Source: DASSUC01 sp035649895
GTDB taxonomy: Bacteria; Actinomycetota; Actinomycetes; Mycobacteriales; Micromonosporaceae
DNA: 64,000 nt
Assembly: GCA_035649895.1 (NCBI GenBank)
Contig: DASRIS010000043.1
Coordinates: 57,158-121,157, forward strand
Reading direction: 5' to 3'
Below, piece after piece: positions 24,690 to 31,548 of the stretch. The first letter of the stretch is position 1, and every line of letters begins with the position of its first letter. Under the pieces are notes generated by a model that saw only the letters and a list, made by a program, of their open reading frames with translations, searched no databases and was not told the DNA's origin. Both the position numbers and the translations under genes were made by a program.

Positions 24690-25304
24690 ATGGGTTTCAA
24701 CCGGGTCCGCCATCGGGCGATGATGGCCATGGCCGCCGCCGGGATCTTCACCGCCCTGGCGCCCGCCCCGGCGGCCCTCGCCGGGCCAGCCGTCGACGCC
24801 GAGCCGCAGGTCACCGACACGGGCAACGTCGTCGTCGCCGACCTCGGGATCAGGTCCTACCGCGGCGACAAGGTGGTCGAGGCGGCCTACAACGAGCTCA
24901 ACAGCGACCACAAGTACGAGACCCCGATGGGGTCGAACTGCAACTACTACTCCAGGCACTGGGGCTTCGGGTGCCAGCCATGGTGCGCCGACTTCGTCAA
25001 GTTCGTCTGGAAGAACGCCGGCGTCTATGCCTGGGACAGCCTGAACTCGGAGGCCGGGACAACCGCCCGCTGGGGCCGCTTCTTCGGCCTGTGGCACTGG
25101 GGCACTGCCGGGATCTTCCCGGGTGCGGCCGTGACCTACAACTCCTCGGGTGACCCGTTCATCGACTCCGACCACGTCGGAACCTTCGTCGGCTGGGTCA
25201 ACGGCTCGCCGAAGGTCATCTCGGGCAACTACTCGAACCAGGTGTACAAGCACAACCTGTACTACGGCACGGCGATTGCTGGCTGGACCGACCCAGGCAA
25301 CTGA
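24690..25304 (+). CDS. Secreted CHAP-domain-like (NlpC/P60-type) protein
   Basis: A 204-residue exported protein. The signal peptide runs to about residue 31 (ALAGPA). The mature part resembles a CHAP amidase: AAYNELNSDHKYETPMG, then CQPWCADFVKFVWKNAGV, where the Cys in PWCADFV is the likely nucleophile, and DSDHVGTFVGW with the likely catalytic His. CHAP enzymes cut peptidoglycan amide or peptide bonds. GGAAGGAG six bases upstream of ATG 24690 fixes the start. It may be co-transcribed with the FAAL operon 168 bases upstream, but repeats intervene. Confidence 0.82.
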   Translation: MGFNRVRHRAMMAMAAAGIFTALAPAPAALAGPAVDAEPQVTDTGNVVVADLGIRSYRGDKVVEAAYNELNSDHKYETPMGSNCNYYSRHWGFGCQPWCADFVKFVWKNAGVYAWDSLNSEAGTTARWGRFFGLWHWGTAGIFPGAAVTYNSSGDPFIDSDHVGTFVGWVNGSPKVISGNYSNQVYKHNLYYGTAIAGWTDPGN

Positions 25305-25351
25305 CCGCCAGCAGAACCTGGGGCGCCGGCCAGGTAGTCGCTGCGTCCGCT

Positions 25352-25424
25352 GTCAAGATCGCGATCTGCTACGCAGATCATGCAGTACGACTGCACCTCT
25401 GGTGTCCCAGATCGCGATCTTGAC
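25352..25424. repeat. Palindromic element, perfect 16-base inverted repeat
   Basis: The arms GTCAAGATCGCGATCT (25352-25367) and its exact complement (25409-25424) flank a 41-base interior containing a smaller hairpin TGCAGT-ACG-ACTGCA (25381-25395). Each arm contains the self-palindrome AGATCGCGATCT. It lies between the CHAP gene and the lipoprotein gene and may be a terminator or an interspersed REP-like/MITE-like element. Confidence 0.8.
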
Positions 25425-25575
25425 GGGCCATGGCCACGGCGACAGGTCCGGCGAGACAGAATGCACTGAATGTCCTAACTTAGCGATGCCATGGCGGGTT
25501 CAGGGCTCGCCTGGACGCCACGACCCGGCGCGGTTGGTGCGCCTTTCTTCTTGTTCACCTTTCTGGAGGCGTTCC

Positions 25576-26118
25576 ATGATCACCAAAGCGCACCTCGCCA
25601 CCGTGGCCGCCGTGCTGGCGCTGGCTCTTGCTGGGTGCGGCGGAGAGGCCCCGCCCGAACAGACCGCCCGGCCGGCCAGCCCCGCGTCGAAGCAGCCGGT
25701 CATCCCGGTGCCAGTGCTCAAGGTCGGTGAGGCGTTCGCCGCCGACCTGCTCGGCGACGGCCGGGCCACGGTGGCCATCGTCGCCACCGAGGTCTCCGCC
25801 GTACGGCGTGCCGATGACCCGTCCGCACCAGCGGGCAGGGTGCAGCTCGTCGCCATGGTGAAGATCGTGCTCGACAAGGCGGGAAAGCCGATCCTGGGCG
25901 GCCCGCGGAACTTCATCTTCCGGGACGCCAAAAGCGCACTCCACCCGGCCCGGACCAGCCGGGAGGCCTTCCCTCCCGAGCTGATGGCGGTCAACTTCAC
26001 CACCGCCGGGCAGCACGCGGACGGAAAGATCGTGTTCGACGTGCCCCCCGACCTGGTGGCCGGCGGCCAGATCCAGCTCGTCACCGGACAGCTGGTGCAC
26101 GCGATCTGGAGCGTCTAG
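25576..26118 (+). CDS. Secreted lipoprotein, DUF4352-like
   Basis: A 180-residue lipoprotein. The signal peptide ends in LALAGC (lipobox, Cys21), then a Pro/Ala/Ser linker. The mature domain has a beta-rich pattern (VGEAFAADLLGDGRATVAIVATEVSA, VQLVAMVKIVLDKAGK) like DUF4352 immunoprotective or telomere-like domains. CTGGAGG seven bases upstream supports ATG 25576. No enzymatic motif. Confidence 0.75.
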   Translation: MITKAHLATVAAVLALALAGCGGEAPPEQTARPASPASKQPVIPVPVLKVGEAFAADLLGDGRATVAIVATEVSAVRRADDPSAPAGRVQLVAMVKIVLDKAGKPILGGPRNFIFRDAKSALHPARTSREAFPPELMAVNFTTAGQHADGKIVFDVPPDLVAGGQIQLVTGQLVHAIWSV

Positions 26119-26185
26119 CAGCCGCTCGGCTGGGTAGGCGACCGCTGGACCTGCTGCGCCTGGTGGCCGCCGCAGCCATATGAAC

Positions 26186-26239
26186 ACCGGAGAGGATGAT
26201 GCGGCGCGCGTCCGCGGTGAAACGCTCGAACATGGTCAT
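26186..26239 (-). pseudogene. 5' remnant of a Clp N-terminal-domain gene
   Basis: The minus-strand frame begins MTMFERFTADARRIIL, the typical first residues of Clp-N repeat proteins (ClpC-like N-domain), and then loses similarity after about 14-16 residues. The open frame continues without recognisable content to about 26081. It starts three bases after the stop of the upstream HTH gene with GGAG before it, so the pair was an operon. The rest of the gene is gone. Confidence 0.6.
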
Positions 26240-26242
26240 CTC

Positions 26243-26497
26243 CTAGCCTCGGGTCCGGTGAGCGTGCTTCTGGTGAACGGCTTGCCGGGTGACCCCCAGC
26301 GCGTCCGCGATCGTCTGCCAAGCCCAGCCATGCGCCCGGGCGTTGCGCACCTGCACCGCCTCGAGGTGCTCGACCAGCTTGCGCAGCGCGGCGACGGCCC
26401 GCAGGCCGGTGGCGGGATCAGCGGCGCTGGCCGCGGCGGCAATCTGCTGGGTGTCATCCACGTCTGTCAAGGTAGATTGACAGAACTGAGGCGTCAA
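26243..26497 (-). CDS. Small HTH DNA-binding protein
   Basis: An 84-residue protein with an N-terminal helix and a C-terminal HTH (WAWQTIADALGVTRQAVHQKHA, residues about 57-78; shown in part), similar to sigma-region-4-like or KorB-like small regulators. In actinomycetes such genes commonly precede a Clp-N-domain gene, as here, where only the first codons of the partner remain. Likely a local transcription regulator. TTGACA-type motifs upstream (26463-26515) include repeated CTTGACA-like boxes that may be its promoter or operator. Confidence 0.75.
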   Translation of the reverse strand: MTPQFCQSTLTDVDDTQQIAAAASAADPATGLRAVAALRKLVEHLEAVQVRNARAHGWAWQTIADALGVTRQAVHQKHAHRTRG

Positions 26498-26596
26498 GCC
26501 AGCTTGACAAGATGGGCCATCGCGGCGGGTGGCCAGGACCGGCCACCGTGGCGCGGCGCAGTTTTCCGTGCCCTTGCGCCCGCCCTCCCGTAACTT

Positions 26597-27148
26597 GTGA
26601 CCATGGGCATCGACGACGACGCGCTGGCGTGGCGCCTCGCCCGCAACTGCCTGCTGTACGAGGAAGACCTTGGACCGGAGCAGGTCAACATCGGAAACAC
26701 CATCGAGCCCAAGCTGGTGCCGCGCCCCGAGGCGCTACGCGACCTCTACACCAGGCTGCTCATCGAGTACCTGGACGCCGACGTGGCGCGGCTGACCGCA
26801 CTCGAGCAGCGGATGTGGCACGCGCTGCGGGAGCGCAGCCAGCCGAGCTCCTCGCCCCTGCGCTACGGCGCCTTGGTGGACGGCGGTAGCACCGGCCCGC
26901 CGGGCGCGTTCGGCGGCGAAGGGCAGCGGGAGGTCGAGGAGACCCGCAAGTGCGTGGTGGACCTGTGCCAGCGCGCCACGACCATGATCCGGGACGCGGG
27001 CGCGGTCGAGGACGAGCGGTGCCGGCAGCGGTTCCTCGCCGGCCTGGCCTACAAGAACACCACCGACGTCCTGGGTGACCTTCCGGGCGTGCCCGAGGAC
27101 AGCGCCGCCCGGCTGCTGCACCGGCTGGACGAGCTGGACGGTGACTGA
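26597..27148 (+). CDS. Hypothetical protein
   Basis: A 183-residue protein I do not recognise. It starts at GTG 26597 or ATG 26603. It is mostly helical and charged, with a Gly/Ser-rich loop (about 85-110) and two conserved-looking cysteines (RKCVVDLCQRA). No signal peptide. The downstream truncated beta-propeller begins seven bases after its stop. Confidence 0.6.
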   Translation: MTMGIDDDALAWRLARNCLLYEEDLGPEQVNIGNTIEPKLVPRPEALRDLYTRLLIEYLDADVARLTALEQRMWHALRERSQPSSSPLRYGALVDGGSTGPPGAFGGEGQREVEETRKCVVDLCQRATTMIRDAGAVEDERCRQRFLAGLAYKNTTDVLGDLPGVPEDSAARLLHRLDELDGD

Positions 27149-27154
27149 CGCGCT

Positions 27155-28156
27155 GTGGGGGGGCGGCGGGCCTCGGTGGTGGTGTCCGGCTCCCAGACGC
27201 TGGTCGGCGGCTTGTTCACGATGCTCAACGGTCTCCCCCGCACCAACGCCGCGGCGGTGGACGCCAGCGGCGAGGTCGATCCACTGTGGAACCCGAGCCC
27301 GGACGACATCGTCTACGCGGTCGAGGCGTCCGCCGACGGCACCATCGTCTTCCTCGGTGGCCTCTTCGCCAACCTCGGCACGGCCGCCCGCAGCCGGCTG
27401 GCCGCGGTCAACCTCACCACCGGCGAGCCGCTCAGCCGCACCGCCTGGCCGACCGGGGCGAACGGCGCCGTGCGCGCGCTCAGGACCAGCGGCAGCCGGC
27501 TCTACGTCGGCGGCGCCTTCACCCGGGCCGGTGGGCTCGACACCGGCCGCCTGGTCGCCCTGGACGCGGCCAACGGCGCGGTCGACACCGGGTTCACCCC
27601 GCGACCGGACGGCAACATCCGCGCCCTGACCACCTCGCCGGACGGCACCAAGGTATACGCGACCGGCGGCTACAGCACCATCGGCGGCGTCGACCGGCAG
27701 GGGGCCGCCGAGCTGTTGGCGAGCACCGGGGTGGTGACGCCGTTCGCGCCGACCGAGGGCGGCGTGGTGATCGCGGTGGCGCTCACCCCGGACGGCTCGC
27801 GGCTGTTCTACAGCACCACCTCCAACCGCACCTACGCCTACGACCCGGCCGTCGCCAACACGCCCAGGTACACCCTGCGCACCGGCGGCGACGTCCAGGC
27901 GATCGCCGCGTCCGCGACCGAGGTCTACGTCGGCGGGCACTTCACCACCCTCCCGGTGGAGAAGCTGGCCCGGCTGCACGCGGCGTCCTTCCTCGTCACG
28001 ACCGGCGCGCCGACCGAGTGGAGCCCCTCGCCGGACGGCGCGTTCGGCGTCTGGTCCATCGAGATCACACCGACCGCGCTCCTGCTCGGCGGCGACTTCG
28101 AGAAGGTGGCCGGCAAGGCGCAGCCCGGGTTCGCCCGGCTGCCCGGCACGGCCTGA
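27155..28156 (+). CDS. Beta-propeller protein (delta-60/DUF5122-like), N-terminally truncated
   Basis: A 333-residue frame with repeated blades of the delta-60 type: TLVGGLFTMLNG, IVFLGGLFANLG, LYVGGAFTRAGG, VYATGGYSTIGG and VYVGGHFTTLP, about 50 residues apart. Homologous proteins start with a signal peptide; here the frame begins inside a first blade at a GTG without Shine-Dalgarno. So the 5' part appears lost, and the gene may be a pseudogene. The rest is intact to the stop. Confidence 0.65.
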   Translation: MGGRRASVVVSGSQTLVGGLFTMLNGLPRTNAAAVDASGEVDPLWNPSPDDIVYAVEASADGTIVFLGGLFANLGTAARSRLAAVNLTTGEPLSRTAWPTGANGAVRALRTSGSRLYVGGAFTRAGGLDTGRLVALDAANGAVDTGFTPRPDGNIRALTTSPDGTKVYATGGYSTIGGVDRQGAAELLASTGVVTPFAPTEGGVVIAVALTPDGSRLFYSTTSNRTYAYDPAVANTPRYTLRTGGDVQAIAASATEVYVGGHFTTLPVEKLARLHAASFLVTTGAPTEWSPSPDGAFGVWSIEITPTALLLGGDFEKVAGKAQPGFARLPGTA

Positions 28157-28388
28157 GCTGCCCGGCACGGCCGACCCGCCGTGGCCCGATCCGCCGCGGC
28201 GGCACCGGTGGCGTGGCCCGTACCTGCCCTAGATCCGGCGGGCGATCGTGATGATCTCCCGGCTGGTGCCGGTGACCGGGCCATGCGGCCCACCCGGCAC
28301 AGCACCACCGCACCGTCCGTGGGTTGATATATGCTGCGCGCCCCAACCCTGGTACGCGCGGCGGTGGTGCGCGGGAGGAGAGTCCACA

Positions 28389-29537
28389 GTGTCCATGAGC
28401 AGAGCCCGGTTGGCTGTGGTCTCGGTGGCCTCGCTGGCCAGCATCGTCGCCGCGCTGGGGCCGGCGAGCCCGGCGTACGCGGCGACCTGGTCGGTCGTCA
28501 CCACCCCGAACGCGACCGCCGACCGCAACCAGCTCAGCGGCATCGACGCGGTCAGCTCCACCGACGCGTGGGCGGCCGGGTACGCGTACCACTCCACCGC
28601 GCCGTTCACCCGCCCGCTGCTGATGCGGTGGAACGGCTCCTCCTGGTCGCTGCAGTCCACGCCGGCGCAGAGCGGGGACGCCATGTTCGAGGGGGTGGAC
28701 GGCGACTCGGGCAGCAACGTATGGGTGGTCGGCTCGTCCGGCGCCGGCCCGCTCATCGAGCGGTGGAACGGCAGCACATGGGGTGTCGTGCCCAGCCCCA
28801 GCCCGTCCGGGGCGACCGCGGCCGCCCTGCGCGGCGTGAAGACCCTGGCGCCTGACAACGCGTGGGCGGTGGGGACCTCCTCGCACTCCTCCGGCGTCCC
28901 GACCCGCACGATGATCCAGCGTTGGAACGGCACCAGCTGGAGCATCGTGCCCAGCCCCAGCCCGGACGGCACCCAGAACCTGCTGCGCGCGGTGGACGGC
29001 GTCGCCGCCAACGACCTGTGGGCCGTGGGCGGGCTGGGCCATGATGGGTACGGCGGGAACCCGGTAGCCAGCCTGGTGCTGCGCTGGAACGGGTCGGCGT
29101 GGAACCAGGTGACAATCCCCAGCAGCGGCGGCGCGTTCTCTGTCACCCAGCTCCACGACGTGGTGGCGGTGTCCGCCAACGACGTATGGATGGTCGGCGA
29201 GGCTTTCAGCTTCCAGTACTTCCAGATGGTGCCCTACCTGCTGCACTTCAACGGCTCGACGTGGCAGCATGCCACCATTCCCAGCCCGCCGCTCGGCCGG
29301 TTCAACGCCGTCACGGCGCTGTCGGCCACCAAGGTCTACGCGGTCGGCGAGGGCAACGGCCCGCTGATCGCCCGCTGGAACGGCTCGTCGTGGAGCAGGG
29401 AGACCGTGCCGGGCAACGGCTACCGCAACCTCCTGGCCGCGTGCGCCGTCGGCACGGGCACGGTGTGGGCCGCCGGCATCCGTTCTGAAAGCGACTGGGT
29501 GTTCCGCACCCACGCGGTCCGGACCACCAACGGCTAG
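28389..29537 (+). CDS. Secreted beta-propeller protein with WNGSSW repeats
   Basis: A 382-residue exported protein. The signal peptide spans about residues 1-34 (PAYAAT). The mature part has seven-fold-like repeats around RWNGSSWSLQSTP, RWNGSTWGVVPSPSPSG, RWNGTSWSIVPSPSP and RWNGSAWNQVTIPS, alternating with DAWAVGT/NVWVVGS motifs. GTG 28389 is preferred because GGAGGAG lies eight bases upstream. Function unknown; such proteins are surface or secreted. Confidence 0.85.
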   Translation: MSMSRARLAVVSVASLASIVAALGPASPAYAATWSVVTTPNATADRNQLSGIDAVSSTDAWAAGYAYHSTAPFTRPLLMRWNGSSWSLQSTPAQSGDAMFEGVDGDSGSNVWVVGSSGAGPLIERWNGSTWGVVPSPSPSGATAAALRGVKTLAPDNAWAVGTSSHSSGVPTRTMIQRWNGTSWSIVPSPSPDGTQNLLRAVDGVAANDLWAVGGLGHDGYGGNPVASLVLRWNGSAWNQVTIPSSGGAFSVTQLHDVVAVSANDVWMVGEAFSFQYFQMVPYLLHFNGSTWQHATIPSPPLGRFNAVTALSATKVYAVGEGNGPLIARWNGSSWSRETVPGNGYRNLLAACAVGTGTVWAAGIRSESDWVFRTHAVRTTNG

Positions 29538-29624
29538 GCGTTGCAGCGGTTCGACTACCCAGCCCCCTGGGAGGAAACGCACCGATACGGGCGCAGCACG
29601 CACGCTACATCGGTCCACCGGACA

Positions 29625-30539
29625 TCATGCCCTCGCCACCGGCGTAGTGCATCCGGTACGCCGGGCCGCGTCGGCCGCCGCCAGCACGGCGACCACCTCG
29701 CGGCCGAACCGTACGTCACACGGGTGCGCGGTGACACCGGCGCGCGCGTCGCGCACGAGCTGGCTCACTGCGGCGCCGAACGCGGCGAGCACGTCTCCGC
29801 CGCGCGGAGGGAGGCTGGCCAGGCCGGCCGAGCCGGAGAAGGTGAACTCCTGGCGGGCCGCCGCCTTCGGCGCGTCGATGCTGACCTCGAAGGTGCTCAC
29901 TGCGCCGCCCGCATGGTGCAGCATCGCGTGGGTGGTGCCGTGCGGGGCGTCCATGGCGGCTACCCGGTCGACCGGACCGAGCACGGGCAGGATGATCGAC
30001 AAGGTGTGCGGGCCCAGGTCCCAGAGCCCACCGTGCTCATGCCGCCAGGTCGAGCCGGCGTACGGGCTGTCCGGCCCGAAGATCGAGGCGAGCCAGGTGG
30101 CCCGGGCACCGTCCCAGCCGCCGGCCCGGCCGGTCTGCGCCGCCTCGGCCAGGAGCTCCTCGACCGGAGGGAAGAACCGGTTCGTGAAGAAGATGACTGA
30201 GGAGAGCCGGTGCCGCTCCACCGAGGCCACCACCCGGTCCGCGGCCTCGACGGTGAGCGCAAGCGGCTTGTCGAGCAGCAGGTGCCGGCCAGCCTCGGCG
30301 GCTCGTACGGCCAGCTCAGCCTGTACGTCCGGGGGCAGCGCCATGGCCACCGCGTCCACATCGGACCACAGCGCGTCGAGCACCGGGTAGGCGCGGGCAC
30401 CGTACCGGTCGGCCACCCTCGCCGCCTTCGCCGGGTCGCGGCCCCAGACCGCCACCAGCTCCGCCTCTGGATGCGCGGCCAGCACCGCACCCTGTGTCTG
30501 GACGGCCCAGTAGCCCGTCCCCAGCAGACCGAATCGCAC
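29625..30539 (-). CDS. Gfo/Idh/MocA family oxidoreductase
   Basis: A 304-residue NAD(P)-dependent oxidoreductase. The Rossmann motif GLLGTGYWA begins at residue 4, and the EKP-like motif is LLLDKPLALT (about 92-101). A C-terminal alpha/beta domain contains WRHEHGGLWDLGPHTLSIIL with the substrate His pair. The start is GTG 30539, since the longer frame runs through the tandem repeats and has no homology. The substrate is probably a sugar or inositol derivative. No operon partner is seen. Confidence 0.88.
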   Translation of the reverse strand: MRFGLLGTGYWAVQTQGAVLAAHPEAELVAVWGRDPAKAARVADRYGARAYPVLDALWSDVDAVAMALPPDVQAELAVRAAEAGRHLLLDKPLALTVEAADRVVASVERHRLSSVIFFTNRFFPPVEELLAEAAQTGRAGGWDGARATWLASIFGPDSPYAGSTWRHEHGGLWDLGPHTLSIILPVLGPVDRVAAMDAPHGTTHAMLHHAGGAVSTFEVSIDAPKAAARQEFTFSGSAGLASLPPRGGDVLAAFGAAVSQLVRDARAGVTAHPCDVRFGREVVAVLAAADAARRTGCTTPVARA

Positions 30540-30582
30540 AGCGCCAGTCTGCCTGGTGGCGGCGCGGGTGCACCGGCCGGGC

Positions 30583-30670
30583 GGCGGGCTTGGCACCGGG
30601 CTTGGCACCGGGCAGCGGGCTTGGCACCGGGCAGCGGGCTTTGGCACCGGGCTTGGCACCGGACAGTGGG
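30583..30670. repeat. Tandem GC-rich repeat, unit about CTTGGCACCGGGCAGCGGG
   Basis: Five to six partial copies of TTGGCACCGG, spaced 12 or 20-21 bases, lie upstream of the oxidoreductase start. Unit length varies between a 12-base and a 20-base form, typical of slippage. Confidence 0.75.
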
Positions 30671-30721
30671 CGCCCGGCTGCGGGCTGGCGCCGGGGCGGG
30701 CCGCAGGACATGGTGTGCTGC

Positions 30722-30764
30722 GCCCTTATGCTCTGCTCCATCTGATGGTGCAGAGCATAAGGGC
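30722..30764. repeat. Near-perfect 21-base palindrome
   Basis: The arms 30722-30742 and 30744-30764 are complementary at 20 of 21 positions around a single-base centre, starting GCCCTTATGCTCTGC. It is far more AT-balanced than its surroundings. It would form a strong cruciform or RNA hairpin. It lies 50 bases downstream of the hemerythrin gene (minus strand), so it may end that transcript. It may also be an interspersed element. Confidence 0.85.
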
Positions 30765-30814
30765 ATTGCCGCACTCCCCCAGGCCCACCGCGCCGGGATG
30801 CGCCACTGTGCCGG

Positions 30815-31378
30815 TCAGCCGGCGCTGCCGCTGCGCAGCTCCCGGGCGAGCTCCTCCTTGCTCATCTGGGACCGGCCGGCGATGCCCGCCTCCTGGGCCT
30901 GCTTGTAGAGCTCGGCCCGGCTCAGGTCGTCGTCTATCTTGTGCGCGCGCAGCTCCTCCTTGCGCCGCTCGGCGAAAGCCCGGCCCAGCTCCTCCAGCTC
31001 GCTACGGCCGACCGCCTCGGCGAGCGCGGGCAGGATCTTCGACTCCTCCTCCTCGATATGGTGCGTGACCGCGTCCACGAGCTCAGCCAACGCGCGGTCG
31101 AACTCGGGGCCCTGCGGGTCCGTCCCCTGCAACCGGTGCAGCAGCTCATCGGCCTCCTGGTGCTCCTGGTAACCGTGGTGCACCTCGCCCGACTCGCTGG
31201 GGTTCTTCTCGGTGATGACCGGGTAGACACGCTCCTCCTCGGCCCGGCTGTGCGCGGTCAGCCGCGCGGCGCACTCTTCCAGCAGGGCCTGGCGATCTCC
31301 CTCGCCGCTGCGGAGCTTCTCGAAAAGGCTCTCCATCATCCGGTGGTCATCCATGATCAGTTTGACGACATCCGCCAT
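30815..31378 (-). CDS. Hemerythrin/HHE-domain protein with C-terminal helical tail
   Basis: A 187-residue protein. Residues 1-140 form a hemerythrin four-helix bundle with di-iron ligand histidines and acids in MDDHRMMESLFEKL, HSRAEEERVYPVI, HHGYQEHQEADELLHRL and THHIEEEESKILP (shown as separate motifs). The C-terminal 35 residues (SRAELYKQAQEAGIAGRSQMSKEELARELR; shown in part) resemble the Rho-N/SAP-like helix-extended-loop-helix that can bind nucleic acid. It may sense oxygen, NO or iron. GGGAAG upstream suits the start. Confidence 0.88.
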   Translation of the reverse strand: MADVVKLIMDDHRMMESLFEKLRSGEGDRQALLEECAARLTAHSRAEEERVYPVITEKNPSESGEVHHGYQEHQEADELLHRLQGTDPQGPEFDRALAELVDAVTHHIEEEESKILPALAEAVGRSELEELGRAFAERRKEELRAHKIDDDLSRAELYKQAQEAGIAGRSQMSKEELARELRSGSAG

Positions 31379-31548
31379 GGCACTTCCCTTCAGCCTTCAG
31401 CCTTCTGCCGGCCACGGCCCGCGGCGCAGGGCGCGGCGCGGGTGCGTTGACGGCTGTGTCGTACCCAGCAACCGGTCCGTATCACGCGCCGGTCCAATAA
31501 AGTGAGGCCCGGTTTGCCCCTGCAACGCCTCGGGTATCGGCGGACACC

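Noticed and set aside
29541..29600. tRNA-like GGTTCGACTACCC string
   Set aside because: The T-arm-like stretch has no matching acceptor, D or anticodon stems.
30583..30764. Possible insertion-sequence end
   Set aside because: No transposase frame and no terminal inverted repeat pair with target duplication was found; only repeats and a palindrome.
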